Assembly (NCBI GenBank): GCA_963513935.1 | Contig: OY740769.1 | Coordinates: 103,829,762-103,893,761 of the forward strand | DNA: 64,000 nt | Origin: Aphrophora alni | Taxonomy: Eukaryota; Arthropoda; Insecta; Hemiptera; Aphrophoridae | Direction: 5' to 3' | Part shown: positions 55,301-63,249 of the stretch, one piece after another | How positions within the stretch are numbered: the stretch's first letter is position 1 | How the letters are laid out: the number at the start of each line of letters is the position of its first letter | The notes under the pieces: generated by a model | What the model was told of the DNA's origin: nothing | Seen by the model: the letters and a program-made list of their open reading frames with translations, nothing else | Databases searched by the model: none | Program-made: the position numbers and the translations under genes

Positions 55301-58300
55301 CTTAGAAGTTCTGAATGTAAGGAAAATGTTTTCAGCATATTCCTTGATTTAAGTAAGGCATTTGATACAATAAATTGTATAATTCTTTTGGAAAAGGTTG
55401 TTTTTATGGAATGGAATAGCAAATAATTGAATTAAGTCTTCCTAGAAAACAGAACACAAATGGTATATCATATATAAAATCTGAGAGAACTAAATAATCT
55501 TATTTATCCAATGTCAAAAAGGTCAATAATGTTTTGTAAAGGAATCTGATGCTATAATAGAGGAATCAGTACTTGGTCCTCTATTGTTTATAATTCAAAT
55601 AATACACAATTGGTGCTTTATTCTAACACCAGCACTAAGAATGCACTATCAAGCATTAAATAATTAATATAACAACAGATATATTTTAAATATTTAAAAG
55701 AAGACTATTTAACCAGCTATTCATTATATTCACACCCATGTAAAGAACTTTTTTCTTTTTTTTTTTTTAAATATTGCCACTTTCATATATTTGGTTCTAT
55801 GAATGCATTTGATTTATTAATAAAAATTTAAATAAATTTAATTTTGTGTATTCATATAATGTGTCAGGAATTGTCATCATTTTAGAGTAGAAAAATACAA
55901 TCAAACCAAAACACAAGAGATACAATTACATGGGTGTAAAATTCCACATAAGATTTGACTTCTGGAAGGGATTAAAGCTTTCTGAAGAAAAGTTTGAGAA
56001 GCACTTGCAAAGTTTCTTATTAAATAAATAATTTTATTCTGTAGCTGATTAAACAAGCAAAAACATGGTAGGGTGTCAAGAGTTATTTGTCAATTGAATA
56101 TGAAAATGTTTTATTGTGTTTATATTTCTGTCTGACTAATTTTAGAAATTATAACATGTTACATTTTTATTGTATTATATTTATTATTATTTATGTATGT
56201 TGAATATATAGTATCGGATATATTTAAAGATTTAATATGTAATTATTATAGGTTAGTTTAAATTTTGTTGTACAATTATATATTATGATTCATGCTATAC
56301 AAATATTATTTGTCAGCAGCAAATGAAATAAAATCAAAAGCAATAGATTGTTTTGTAATTACAGTTTTCGGGTGTCCACTTCATGGTCCATCTAAAATGT
56401 CCCATGATCTTCAATTTCTCAATGAAACAAAAAAATTCCATTACAGAAATGAAAACAGTTGATAACAAAGTGACAGTGCACTACTAATTTAACAATATCT
56501 CATTACCATCGCCACCATTACAAACTCAAATTATTGCACAAAATTGAAAAACTAATATTTTATGTAAAACGCAGTGACTTATAGAACAACTAGTATATTA
56601 TGTATGTACAGTAAATGTGTAAATATAAGATAATTTTGGAATCCTCTCGTCTTTTTGAAAATTTTCCGAGACTTAAGTTCGTTAACCAGTGTGAATGTTT
56701 ACTTACCTCCAGCTGTTTCTGTCACCAGGGAAGTGCTGAACACACTTATTCTATTTGATAAATATTATGTCTTGCTAGGTGATATCAATGCAAAATGTGT
56801 TTACTGGAGCCATGGGAATCCAAATCAGAGAAGCAGACGCTGTATACGAATGGATCATGGAAAATTATCTAGTCCTATTAAACAGCGGGAAAATGTCCAA
56901 TTATCAATCTCCAAGCTCAGGCACATGTAGTTCCATCGACATTACAACCTTGCCAATCAGATCTTAGCAATCTTGGCTTGTGCAAATCTAGGATTAGCTA
57001 AGTGCACCCTGTCTTCTTATAAGCGTATACTAATCCTATCAGATATCACTGTTACCCTGAAGGCCCTTGATTTAACTCAGATTATCTCATGGTTGTGTGA
57101 ATATTTTAAATATCTGTTCACATTTTTTCCTATCTCAACAATGTGCACTATTGGCTGACAAACATAAGATAAAAAACTTGTGAGAGCCCCAGTTGTTCGA
57201 CTCACTGACTGGATGGTGGATTTGAGTCCGAGGACTTCTTAAGCAACTAACTGCACTTATTACTGAACATAGCCATTTCAGAAAACAACTGCTTAAATTG
57301 GTCATAACTAAGGAATATGTCATATGCAAGTATTCTGATAAGATTGCCTCTCACATTTTTCTAGATTGTATGAGACTGGAGACTAAGAGAAGAAGTCTCT
57401 TTGGAATATCTCAATTAGAAGAGGATGATGATCCTAGTATTGAACAAAAGCTGCTGAGTCTCATTGAAGGCTCAAAAGCTGGTCTGTTTTGTTAGGTCTA
57501 TTAAAATAAGCCTTGGTTAAAATGCAGGGCCTTTAGCCAAAATCCCCCCTAATAAAAATAACTACTGAAAGAGCGGCTGCAATAGTATATCTTATTTTTT
57601 GTCTAGAAATTCGCTAAAAAAAATAATGGTATAATTTATCAAGAAAATCACTCACCAGATTTGTGTTTTTCCTGTCCCTGGACCACCACACACTTCTGTC
57701 AGAGAACCAACAGGAATTCCACCACCAAATAGAGCATCTAATGCTTGACTAAAAGTGACTATTTGTGGGCAATTCTCTTCTTCCTACAGGAAATTATTAA
57801 TAATTATACTAGGCTTTTTAAGACTTCTTGTAAAGTATATAAAGAATAATAATAAAAAAAGACGTGTTCAGCACAACTAAAAGTAACAGTAAATTTTACA
57901 AATTATTTCAGAACATTATATAAGAATAGTCTAAACATATCTGTAATGCTAAAGATAAAAATAATTAAAGTCTGACAGGAGAACAAATTTATTATATAGT
58001 AAATTACAATAAAAATATTTTAATAAGGTTATTTACTTCAGTCAATAGTTATTATTTGAGTATGAAAATAATAATAGTCTGTTTATCCAAACAATTATCT
58101 TATCACACAGCTAAATAGTGCTGATATGAATTAAAGAAATTACTTTATTGGAGAGAAAAACAGTTTTATAGAATAGTATTTTGAAAAGTTCAGGTTGTTA
58201 TTTATGTTTTTGGGGGATTTGTGATATTACAGGCTTTGAAAATTTAAAATTAGCATAGGGAGTGGTGTTTTATGGTAAGCGAATCCGTTCTGCAACTTTA

Positions 58301-59880
58301 AATGAGCACAAAAAAGTTTAGACAGACTGTATTTTTTCTGTAATTACTAAGGCTCGTGAATGTGATATAAGATTTTCGTAAATAACTCTTATCATTACTG
58401 ACAACACAGCTTGAAAATTAACAAAAAGTGTCTCATCACTACTTTTTATAAAGATGTGTGGACCACCTATGCTTCATTCAACCCCACTAATGCTCAGGGG
58501 TTTACTTATAGTCAATGTTAATGTGGATTCTATGTTGGAAAATAGTTCCGATGGTACCAAGTGAATTTTCTTTACTCCAAAAATGACTATTTCTAGAACT
58601 GAAGACTCCATTTCTCGTAAAAGTAGCTTCATTAGTTAATAAAAAGTTATGAAAACTTTCTTTGCAAGCGGAAGGATATGCCACACTTTATTTTTTGACA
58701 AACCAGTGATACAAAATTCGCCTCGTACTAATGCCTGGTCTACGGTGAATATGCTAAATCAGGGGAAGTTCTGCATTAACACAACTATTTACTTGGGGTC
58801 CAACAGAAAATGAACATGATGGAAATGACCCTTTTGTTTGTAAATATTGATATACTGAAGAAAAAGTTTTTGTATTGGGAATCCGGCTTCCAGGAAATCA
58901 TTCCTGGTATTCATGTAGAGCAGCTTTAAAATATCCGTTGCAAAATTTATAAACCAAAATGATATCGGTATATTCTTTGTTAGAAAATTGAAACAGCATT
59001 TTTATACTATGACATGATCACACTACACGTTATATTTATTTGTATGAAACTTTAAAATGCTGGTCAGCTGTTAGTATTGCCAACCTGTAAAATGAAACTT
59101 TCTTTAAAATAATTTTTAAATCACTTTTCAACACAACTTAAGAGATTAACTTGTGTAAATTGATTAGACACTCAAAATCATTGTTTTATGAAATATGTAT
59201 TTCTTTTGAAATTATGTTTAGTAATTAACATTGTTTTTGTGATATTTCAGTACAAAGAATGTTTACTAAGTACAAAATAAACAATTTTCTGCCTAGTTTT
59301 GTTGTTTTGCTTTTATAAACAAAATTATTTTTTGAACTTTGTATTTAATTTTGACAGACTTTATTTATATCAATATATTCAGAATTAAATAAAAAATTGT
59401 AGAACTCAAGATTTTTGTTGTTAAACATTGTAAATAAATGGGCACCATTTGAAATGAATCGTAGGAAACGTTATAGCACTAAGTAGCATGCAAAATTTCA
59501 ACTCATTTTCTGTTCAAAACACAAAATAGCTGTTAGATGGACAACTAACCATTTTAGGGCATATGTTCATATGAACTTTTTTTATTTATTTTCACCAGTA
59601 GAATACATTTTGAAAGATTCTTCGTGGGACATCCTGTACAAGTAATTAATACTTAATACAAAATTGAAATTTCCAACTTTCAACTCTCTCATTTTAAGCC
59701 TGAATTTATTTCATCATGAAAAGCTTATTTATAAACACCCTTATGTTTATACCATGTATATAAAACTTACCTCCAAGTAATTATAAGAAGACTGTGTTTG
59801 TGGAACTTCTATGAAATTCAGAATATCAGGACAAGTTCCTTGATAAGGTTTTAAAAGTTCTATAACTTCATTCCGCACTT
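23805..59880 (-). CDS. RAD51C: RAD51C-like recombinase, 5' incomplete, seven visible coding exons over 36 kb
   Basis: RAD51 paralogs are nuclear ATPases that load and stabilise RAD51 filaments in homologous recombination repair; RAD51C works in the BCDX2 and CX3 complexes. Exons in transcription order are 59771-59880, 57656-57783, 49171-49277, 48900-49075, 46916-47044, 29203-29391 and 23805-23834. All have GT/AG borders and compatible phases, giving about 290 residues against about 376 in human RAD51C. Landmarks in order: [18 protein letters not shown], Walker [39 protein letters not shown], Walker [30 protein letters not shown] and a short end [24 protein letters not shown] and the NQLTT segment favour RAD51C over other paralogs. 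The first exon, with the start and helix-hairpin-helix, was not found. No frameshift is seen. The introns are packed with transposons, and one contains MYG1. Confidence 0.92.
24105..24353 (+). CDS. Possible terminal exon of an unidentified gene
   Basis: An 82-codon frame starts directly after a strong acceptor (gttttttctctctag, whose last three bases would be an in-frame stop) and ends at TGA. It reads [20 protein letters not shown], then [19 protein letters not shown] and [17 protein letters not shown]. Composition and codon pattern look like a real globular protein, but I do not recognise the family and could not find a preceding exon. It is antisense within the last RAD51C intron. It could be a true last exon or a retrocopy fragment. 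Confidence 0.4.
   Translation, partial: YLIYYGGTKSILLNEIHHKLSNIGNDLSFLESSGVSFVYSTDKVVAIRNDTDNWTIWETMISFSQWSHIIKVQGAKEFYKGL
24354..26700. other. RAD51C intron stretch, nothing firmly recognised
   Basis: AT-rich. A GC-richer patch at about 25980-26150 has open frames on both strands that I could not identify. Confidence 0.4.
26700..28620 (+). pseudogene. hAT transposase remnant, ZMYM1/DUF4371-like
   Basis: Several broken frames follow the order of ZMYM1-like hAT transposases. There is an N-terminal start near 26739 ([16 protein letters not shown]). Next come [12 protein letters not shown] near 27053 and CNWAKL/LVNIT pieces near 27480. A DUF4371-like stretch [17 protein letters not shown] lies near 27620, and the catalytic-core region [13 protein letters not shown] and [15 protein letters not shown] at 27815-27940. 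Stops and frameshifts are frequent. Terminal repeats were not found. It lies in the last RAD51C intron, antisense to it. Confidence 0.8.
29066..29175. mobile_element. Truncated copy of the 1845-2216 MITE fused to AT repeats
   Basis: GGTACTTACGTATTAACGCC and about 20 further bases match the end of the MITE in the annexin gene. The match then passes into (AT)n, a GGTTTGGCCAGGTG module (29126-29139) and a second (AT)n. No opposite terminal repeat is seen. It lies 28 bases from the RAD51C exon ending at 29203. Confidence 0.8.
29203..29391 (-). CDS. RAD51C: RAD51C exon (NQLTT, PALGES)
   Basis: Acceptor ttatatag, donor gtaaat, 63 codons in phase 0. Encodes [35 protein letters not shown] and [14 protein letters not shown], matching the L2 and C-terminal ATPase region of RAD51C (NQMTT, VPALGESWGH). 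Confidence 0.95.
29392..31040. other. RAD51C intron stretch, nothing recognised
   Basis: AT-rich intron with short A and T runs and no supportable gene or element. Confidence 0.45.
31041..31760. repeat. Large inverted repeat, ~177-bp arms around AT microsatellites
   Basis: The left arm 31041-31217 and the reversed right arm 31582-31760 share long runs such as CAAGTATGAAAATCCATTA and TAAAATAAGCAATTTAAAAG, roughly 85 percent identical by eye. The 365-base spacer holds (AT)n at about 31338-31367 flanked by opposed AGGTCTGGTT/AACCAGACCT words, and another AT run near 31424-31440. No coding content. A transcript of the intron would fold into a long hairpin. Confidence 0.85.
31761..32386. other. 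MYG1: Downstream flank of MYG1
   Basis: Contains the MYG1 3' region. TTTATT at 32272-32277 reads AATAAA on the minus strand, about 110 bases past the stop, a plausible polyadenylation signal. Nothing else recognised. Confidence 0.5.
32387..33409 (-). CDS. MYG1: MYG1 exonuclease, intact single-exon gene nested in RAD51C
   Basis: MYG1 (UPF0160) is a DHH-type 3'-5' RNA exonuclease described in nucleolus and mitochondria, coordinating nuclear and mitochondrial RNA handling. This frame of 340 residues matches the family end to end. [14 protein letters not shown] is at 19-32, DVGGEYD at 62-68 and the catalytic-type DHHQREF at 75-81. Further on come [46 protein letters not shown] and [16 protein letters not shown]. 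The start chosen is ATG 33409-33407 (AAAATGAG); upstream in-frame codons to 33454 begin with TTG, not ATG. No stop, frameshift or intron. It sits on the same strand inside a 17.5-kb RAD51C intron. The lack of introns, where the human gene has several, suggests a retrogene, but no poly(A) tract or target duplication is visible. No clear mitochondrial presequence is seen. Confidence 0.95.
   Translation of the reverse strand: MSEEPQSKRKLTNSPFKIGTHNGVFHCDEALGTYMLQLLYPGAEIVRSRNPSDLSQCDIVIDVGGEYDHKKRLYDHHQREFNESMSTIIPGKQFKIKLSSAGLVYCHYGHQVLRHILGMDAEESLINAVFDYVYENFIQEIDGIDNGVPMFEGEPSYTITTNLSMRVGRLNKVWNCNDFNESEAFKTAQKLTGSELEFKVKFAGNVWWPARKLVKEAILNRHVLHSSGEIIELTHGHCPWKDHLFYLENELKLKKLIKFVIFSDNYDNWRVQAVSVNAKSFICRLFLPEVWRGLRDEDLCKISGIEGCMFVHSTGFIGGNKTREGSLQMAIRSLEIGLKN
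33459..33487. repeat. 11-bp perfect hairpin just upstream of MYG1
   Basis: Arms AAACCTAATCT (33459-33469) and AGATTAGGTTT (33477-33487) with a 7-base loop, 50 bases before the MYG1 start codon. It would lie in the 5' UTR or promoter; a role is not known. Confidence 0.8.
33859..34627. mobile_element. Terminal-inverted-repeat element, ~769 bp, non-coding
   Basis: Perfect 16-bp inverted ends CTATAAGGGTCGCCAC, followed inward by weaker similarity (GGACCTTGACTGATGG against TGATCTAGACCGATG). TA occurs at the very ends and may be the target site. No open frame of note. It begins 450 bases upstream of the MYG1 start. The superfamily is not certain. Confidence 0.8.
34628..35121. other. RAD51C intron stretch, nothing recognised
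   Basis: No gene or element supported. Confidence 0.45.
35122..35388. repeat. Near-perfect palindrome of ~267 bp
   Basis: The whole segment is approximately its own reverse complement, centred near 35257 on GTTCAGCTGAA. GGTTATATC at 35138 pairs with GATATAACC at 35362; GTTCTTTTAT, TAGGAAGAAAATAC and AAAATTTTAAGT pair likewise. It is a foldback-type element or an inverted duplication. It adjoins a Tigger remnant. Confidence 0.85.
35440..36516 (-). pseudogene. Tigger (pogo) transposase remnant with amplified HTH segment
   Basis: On the minus strand, pieces in order: repeated helix-turn-helix coding units (36121-36516); [11 protein letters not shown], a pipsqueak-type HTH end, near 36090-36060; and the [28 protein letters not shown] near 35885-35955. 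After these come [34 protein letters not shown] with the first catalytic D near 35640-35700, and [13 protein letters not shown] with SAWMDN towards 35450. Stops and frameshifts interrupt it. The C-terminal half is absent. Confidence 0.82.
36121..36516. repeat. Minisatellite, six ~67-bp units derived from transposase HTH
   Basis: Units start at 36121, 36186, 36256, 36324, 36389 and 36458. Each has GATTCTCCCTTATCAACTCT, TATATAAG, AACTTTTTGTCCATT and AACAATAATTTT. Read on the minus strand, each unit gives [14 protein letters not shown], which is the start of a Tigger/pogo helix-turn-helix. Long open frames on both strands here are by-products of the repetition. Confidence 0.9.
36517..41311. other. 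Long stretch without recognised genes; purine-rich on + strand in part
   Basis: Part of the 17.5-kb RAD51C intron. From about 38800 to 40600 the plus strand is strikingly A-rich with G over C and few T runs, unlike the flanks; it includes a 94-codon frame (39381-39665) of unknown identity. Near 37745-37800 lies a GC-box and ATTGG cluster (CCCCGCCTCC, AATTGG). Pogo-like words (ATCCGGTTAAATGCGG) occur near 36970. No family could be assigned. Confidence 0.45.
41312..41677. repeat. Palindrome plus a third, direct copy of one arm
   Basis: 41312-41519 is an imperfect palindrome (GTGCATTTAACAAAAA and TCCAAATCTTAT at the left, their complements at the right) centred near 41418 on AATTCAAAATT. Then 41565-41677 repeats the right arm in direct orientation with divergence (ACTGAATTTTGAATTGC, GGTAAGATTTGGA, TGCTCATATTG). 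Confidence 0.75.
41678..43351. other. RAD51C intron stretch, nothing recognised
   Basis: Two overlapping minus-strand frames near 42197-42430 have no recognisable identity. GC-richer patches near 42700-43270 carry duplicated ATACGGTGATC words near 43220. No gene is supported. Confidence 0.4.
43352..45720 (-). pseudogene. hAT transposase remnant, ZMYM1/TTF-zinc-finger type
   Basis: On the minus strand the N-terminal zinc-finger region is recognisable at 45300-45690 in two frames. It has [19 protein letters not shown], then the TTF hallmark with WLCGC and CFSCLLF, and [15 protein letters not shown]4371 piece lies at 43410-43607 ([33 protein letters not shown]). A hAT-like end CAGTGGCGGTTGG is at about 43354. 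The catalytic core is missing, and a tandem repeat occupies part of the gap. No opposite end was found. Confidence 0.75.
44019..44400. repeat. Tandem repeat, unit ~150 bp, ~2.5 copies
   Basis: Copies start near 44021, 44171 and 44321, with AGTTGGAAGGGAGCGTCT, AGACACACGTATTTTTGATT and GAAGTGATT recurring. The third copy is diverged and partial. It lies within the hAT remnant. Confidence 0.9.
45721..46915. other. RAD51C intron stretch, nothing recognised
   Basis: No exon or mobile element could be supported apart from the hAT edge. Confidence 0.4.
46916..47044 (-). CDS. RAD51C: RAD51C exon with Walker B
   Basis: Acceptor gttatag, donor gtaagt, 43 codons in phase 0. Encodes [16 protein letters not shown] and [17 protein letters not shown] is the Walker B strand. 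The next exon continues VVLTNQLTT, so the join crosses a 17.5-kb intron. Confidence 0.95.
47868..48220. mobile_element. Tigger/pogo end fragment
   Basis: Begins CAGTACAACTTCGTTAAATC after TA, followed by GTCGGATCTCCGGGTAACC and a GC-richer stretch, the usual make-up of a Tigger 5' end. No matching opposite end or transposase nearby. It lies in the RAD51C intron between exons 46916-47044 and 48900-49075. Confidence 0.6.
48900..49075 (-). CDS. RAD51C: RAD51C exon (DYIQLLA)
   Basis: Acceptor ttttatag, donor gtagat. Encodes [17 protein letters not shown], then [17 protein letters not shown] and [14 protein letters not shown]. It matches the helical segment that ends with DYTELLAQVYLL in human RAD51C. 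Confidence 0.93.
49171..49277 (-). CDS. RAD51C: RAD51C exon (GEAVFIDT)
   Basis: Acceptor atgtttcag, donor gtaagt. Encodes [29 protein letters not shown] and SINRLM, aligning with the RAD51C segment that has [23 protein letters not shown] in human. Confidence 0.95.
49335..49440. repeat. Common insect interspersed-repeat motif
   Basis: TTGTCTGTCTGTCTATCTG, then TAACTCAAGAACCATTG and TTCATGTAGATACC. This combination recurs widely in insect genomes within interspersed repeats. The element family is not assigned. Confidence 0.4.
49944..50088. repeat. Tandem repeat, four ~36-bp units
   Basis: Units start at about 49944, 49980, 50016 and 50053, each beginning ATTAGAGTCAATAATT and ending in GAAAGAT-like sequence. 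Confidence 0.92.
50490..51530 (+). pseudogene. Tc1/IS630-like DDE transposase remnant
   Basis: Broken frames in order: [16 protein letters not shown] near 50525, then a catalytic-type YQDET near 50740 and [18 protein letters not shown] near 50840. [17 protein letters not shown] (second catalytic D, DNAPYH) follows near 51000 and [18 protein letters not shown] near 51225. These are the marks of an IS630/Tc1-type DDE domain. Several stops and frameshifts. It lies in the RAD51C intron downstream of the Walker A exon, antisense to the gene. Confidence 0.82.
51572..51587. repeat. Target-site duplication, left copy
   Basis: ACTTGTTCTTTAATAT, identical over 16 bases to 52748-52763, flanking the non-LTR insert. 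Confidence 0.92.
51588..52747 (-). mobile_element. 5'-truncated non-LTR retrotransposon with 5' inversion (twin priming)
   Basis: The insert of 1160 bp is bounded by a perfect 16-bp duplication. Its minus-strand 3' part (51588 to about 52525) encodes an RNase H domain (52050-52370: [28 protein letters not shown]) and ends in a (CAA)n tail seen on the plus strand as TGTTGTTGTTG. The remaining 5' part (about 52526-52747) is on the plus strand and encodes the stretch that normally precedes RNase H ([39 protein letters not shown], ending YEKL). Such an inverted 5' segment is the known product of twin priming. It may belong to a Jockey/R1-like RNase H clade; the exact clade is not certain. It is inactive. 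Confidence 0.92.
52748..52763. repeat. Target-site duplication, right copy
   Basis: ACTTGTTCTTTAATAT, identical to 51572-51587. Confidence 0.92.
53030..53205 (-). pseudogene. Mariner-like transposase fragment
   Basis: [20 protein letters not shown] resembles the second catalytic segment of mariner-type transposases (FQHDGAPPHY). Only this part survives. It may belong to the same family as the remnant at 58440-59636. Confidence 0.65.
54140..56335 (+). pseudogene. Non-LTR retrotransposon remnant (reverse transcriptase and C-terminus)
   Basis: Frame-broken pieces in the order of a CR1/Jockey-type ORF2. A basic, coiled-coil-like pre-RT segment is at 54206-54627. RT domain marks [15 protein letters not shown] near 54975, [19 protein letters not shown] near 55094 and [12 protein letters not shown] near 55230 follow. 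Then come [14 protein letters not shown] near 55335, with the RT box A aspartate, and [10 protein letters not shown] near 55567. The C-terminal [19 protein letters not shown] and LQSFLLNK pieces lie near 55870-56030. The YxDD box is not recognisable. The 3' region ends near AATGAAATAAAATC at 56320. Confidence 0.82.
56650..57570 (+). pseudogene. Internally deleted non-LTR retrotransposon (endonuclease + C-terminus)
   Basis: An endonuclease-like start ([25 protein letters not shown] with LGDx[12 protein letters not shown]) at 56685-56960 is followed after only about 200 bases by the C-terminal tail: [55 protein letters not shown] and a stop at 57494. The intervening reverse transcriptase is deleted. 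The 3' end CCCCCCTAATAAAAATAA looks like a short TAA-type tail. It ends 86 bases from the RAD51C Walker A exon. Confidence 0.8.
57656..57783 (-). CDS. RAD51C: RAD51C exon with Walker A
   Basis: Acceptor ctgtag, donor gtgagt. Encodes [36 protein letters not shown] and TGKTQI, with the P-loop GGPGTGKT intact. Ends with two bases (TG) completed by C in the next exon. Confidence 0.95.
57784..58439. other. RAD51C intron stretch, nothing recognised
   Basis: AT-rich sequence between the Walker A exon and a mariner remnant. The distal end of that mariner may lie here but was not found. Confidence 0.45.
58440..59636 (-). pseudogene. Mariner-like transposase remnant
   Basis: Minus-strand pieces: [11 protein letters not shown] with a helix-turn-helix look near 58740; then [20 protein letters not shown] and [15 protein letters not shown] at 58520-58670, where [10 protein letters not shown] stands for the TDEATF catalytic box of this family. 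The N-terminal-side end reads CAGGATGTCCCACG on the minus strand (59623-59636), a mariner-type terminal repeat next to TA. The transposase 3' half is not recognisable and the other end was not located. Confidence 0.75.
59771..59880 (-). CDS. RAD51C: RAD51C N-terminal-region exon
   Basis: Between acceptor ttttctag and donor gtaagt. Encodes [15 protein letters not shown] then [12 protein letters not shown] and SSYNYLE. This is the weakly conserved linker before the ATPase core, so identity rests on exact phase joining to the next exon (phase 0). Two leading bases complete a codon from an exon not identified. Confidence 0.75.
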
Positions 59881-60949
59881 CTAGAAAAGTGTTGACAAGA
59901 TATTAATATGAGAACAATGAGATTTATACATTGTGTTTTTGAAACTCAGGTACATAAGTGAACAAGAAAGATAAAACTTATTAAAATAAATGTTACACAA
60001 ACTTTCTCACTTGTATATATGCACAAAAATACAAAAGACATTATAAATATTTTGACACTTGGTAGAGATGAACACGAAAAATTAAGCATCCACCCACTAA
60101 GTTTGCATCAATCACTGATATGTGCCGTAGAAGTTCATGTTCTCGTATTTCTAAATAGAACCTTTACTTTCTTGTTTATGTAAACAACTCGTCTCCAATG
60201 AACATCATAGTTATTCATTTTAAAATAGAACTTCCACTTCATAGGTGTACCTTAATAACTGATTGAAATTATGTTTTAATGACTTCAGTCCGTTTTCATT
60301 TTGGTTTTTTCGCAAATTACTCCCCAAACTGTAATTTTCTTTTACTTTTAATTTGACGGTTTGGTTCAATTCATTAATATTAATATTTCTTACAAATTTA
60401 ATTGAAATTGATATGGTTCATTATGAGAAATTAGGTCTATTATAAATAGCTACATAGACCTTTTTTGATTTTGACCAACAACTCATGAATTGGCATTTCC
60501 AAAATGTAACAACAAATACCTTTTCTTTGGGACCTTACTGAGTACAATTTATCGTTGGGAGTTATTTTATAGAAAATCTTATTCTTTTATGTATTTTTTA
60601 CGGCAGTTATACAAAAATGTTGAATCTCTGCGATTATATTTTACATACAATACTTAGGAGTCAAAAAACCTTAGGCACTAATTTTGAAGAGAATTGGTCA
60701 AACAGTTTCTGAGAAATTACTGCTAATAGACATAGTCTTAAAATTACATTGAAATGAATTTATATAAATATATGAAAATCTCAACACTCTTTCTTCTCGC
60801 CATCACAATTACTCTCTCTCCCTATATAGAGTGAGGAAGTAACAAAATTAATTTAGTAATTATTGTACGCGAAAGATTACATTTCTATAATTAATACTTA
60901 TGGTAGCATTCATAATTTTACTTTATTTAACAACTTAATGTCTTGCCAA
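59881..60949. other. Upstream RAD51C region; first exon not found
   Basis: The missing N-terminal exon should lie here or further right. I found no minus-strand ATG exon with a fitting donor and phase. Confidence 0.4.
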
Positions 60950-61209
60950 GTAAAATAAGCCAGCAAGGAACCATGGTTGATGCCTTGATGATAATCGCTG
61001 AGAAAGTTATCTTCTTAGAATAACTGTCAATGAGTTCTGTTTTCAGGGCTACAAGAAAATTAAAACTGCCTACCGCATTAGTGTCTTTGATGAACTGTTA
61101 CAATCTGATTGTGAAAAAGTTAATGGTTATGTTGTTGGTATTAGTGATTTGTTTAAGGTAATGAACTTGAGATATTGGATCGTGTTTATTTTAGTGATGA
61201 ACCTGAATG

Positions 61210-61217
61210 GTTGTAAA
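61210..61217. repeat. hAT target-site duplication, left
   Basis: GTTGTAAA, repeated exactly at 63242-63249. Confidence 0.93.
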
Positions 61218-63241
61218 CATAGGTGCCGGCAAATAGGTGCAAGACGGTGCACTTGCACCCCCCTGGCTCATTGAAAATAAAAAATTAAACAGTAAAACTA
61301 GGAATTAAAACGATGTTGGTTTTAACTTACAATAACTTTTTAATGAACAAACTAAACGACATTACTACAAAATCTATTAGTATAACTCATATGGTCATTT
61401 TAAAGTCATTGTGAAAACACGAACTTCAACCTTCTTGACGGTTGTCCAAATTTGTTGATGACTAAATTAATGAATCCATTATTGTCTTGGATTCGTTTCC
61501 TGTGAACACTTAGCATACAAAGTCCACTTAGTCTTGAATGACCCATGGTTTAACGATTCCAAGTTTTTACTCTGCGCAGGATACTAAAGGATCTCTCTAT
61601 AGCACACATTGTTGCTGGCAATGTCAAGCCAATCTTGATAGCCTCGGCAACACTAGGGTAAAAAGGTAATGCTTCAGGTAATAAGTCACAGTACTGAAGT
61701 TTTTCCAATGTCACGTCAGGTGAGTATTGCTGTTGTCATATTCTATACCAAGTGGATGTTTCTGCAGTAAAGTTGGGCAAGAAGTCGCCATAAATACTTG
61801 TGATATCTTCTACTATTTGAAGAAATGATGGCTTACTCAGTTTTTTTCATGTTGAGTGGGTGAAGTTGCATAAGTTGAAATGCCTTTTCTTGTGAGGAGG
61901 AAAAATGATCGCTTAGAGAGGAAATTAGAGATATGGAATAAAACTGGATCTTCTGAAAAACTCTTAAAAATTTTCAGCATGATGATTTGATTTGTGAGCT
62001 TGTCTTGCTACAACTCGAGGAGCCTTTAGTTCAACATCAAGTTCTCTGCAAATTTCAGAAGCTCTGTAGAAAATATTTTTAAATTTGCCAGAAGCATTCT
62101 TTCTGTCAGATTCACACAACTTGGTCAATTTACGGATGCGATCATGAACTGTTTTAATGTTGACATTGACTCCCTGCAACTTGTTGTACACTGGCTCCAA
62201 TTTAGCTGCGTAAGTAGCAATGACTGTGAGCGTTACAATATACTTTAGAGTTGTTGCTACTGTACACAGTTGGTGAGCTTTTGTTTGTGTATCCTGGTTG
62301 TTCGCTCCTTCAGAAAGTTCCTTTACAACTTGGACAATCTGTACAAAGTTTTCAGTAAAAATTCTGATGCTCTTGTATTTTGCTGACCAGCGGGTTTCAC
62401 AAAACATAGGTATGTTTGGAATCTTCTTCCTTCGCAAAACACTTCCTCTATAAAACTTGATGATTTCCTTTGTTGTACCAGCAGCATTTCGCACTTCTTT
62501 GACGTTGTTTAAGTCATTAACCACTAGGTTCAACACATTGGATATTTTTCCCTAATCAGACTCTGCACTCCACTTACATGAACAGCCATTGTTGAGCAAC
62601 CATCATACCCCGGACCAACGAGAGTATTTAGATCCAATCCTCATGCATTCAAAAACTGGGGAATAGTTCCTGAAATAGAAGTTGTGTTTAGCTCTTCCAA
62701 CAATGGTACATATTCCAGAAATTCTTCACAGATAGTGGGCTTATTTTTTTCATCACAACGAACGTACCTAAGGCCAATTGATAGTTTGTACGCGATTGCG
62801 AAAGTAGTGAACGCGGTTCTCAAACACTGACTGATTTATATAGTTCTTATTTTTTGCTAAACATTGACTTCTCTAGTTTTCCACTGCAAATGTATTATTC
62901 TTTTACAAAGTAGACGTAATCGAACAAAAATAACTTAGAAGTAGGCGTACTGAATTTAAAATAAATTCCGCAAAACATGACTTTGTTCTCAGTTATAAAA
63001 TTCAAAAGTTGATTCTTGACACTGATACCAAAGCCACAGAATCGGCGATATCGGGAATCGACATTGAGATTCAACTTATCTCTGCTATTTTGTTTTTGCT
63101 TTATTAATAAATTTCTAGCTGAAAAATGCGTAAAAACGCAATTTCAGGACATCATTTTTTAAAAATTCCCTGGACCCCCCTTTTCCTGGTGCACTCCAGA
63201 CCCCCCTGCATATCTCTGACCCTATTCTCCCGGCGCCTATG
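61218..63241 (-). mobile_element. Complete hAT element, 2024 bp, ZMYM1/DUF4371-like transposase (broken)
   Basis: Terminal inverted repeats CATAGGTGCCGGC and (reversed) CATAGGCGCCGGG, flanked by the 8-bp duplication GTTGTAAA. The minus-strand transposase runs as follows. RYVRCDEKNKPTICEEFLEY is at 62700-62800 and GLDLNTLVGPGYDGCSTM at 62580-62640. The long open stretch 61964-62536 has LNLVVNDLNN, FCETRWSAKYKSIRIF and ATYAAKLEPVYNKLQGVNV. The C-terminal dimerisation motif RSFSILRRVKTWNR is near 61560-61605. Stops and frameshifts separate these pieces, and the N-terminal zinc finger is missing, so it is non-autonomous now. The family is the one often annotated as '52 kDa repressor of the inhibitor of protein kinase' or ZMYM1-like. 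Confidence 0.92.
61964..62536 (-). pseudogene. Longest open part of the hAT transposase
   Basis: 190 codons covering the insertion region of the RNase H-like fold and the ETRWSAKY motif. The preceding catalytic stretch (GYDGCSTM) and following dimerisation domain are in other frames or beyond stops. Confidence 0.85.
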
Positions 63242-63249
63242 GTTGTAAA
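63242..63249. repeat. hAT target-site duplication, right
   Basis: GTTGTAAA, identical to 61210-61217. Confidence 0.93.

Noticed and set aside
61045..61156. Exon-like frame (GYKKIKTAYRISVFDELL) with AG and GT borders, suggesting an unknown plus-strand gene
   Set aside because: The next frame reads LDRVYFSDEPEW, and mariner motifs resume after the hAT element, so it is part of a mariner transposase.
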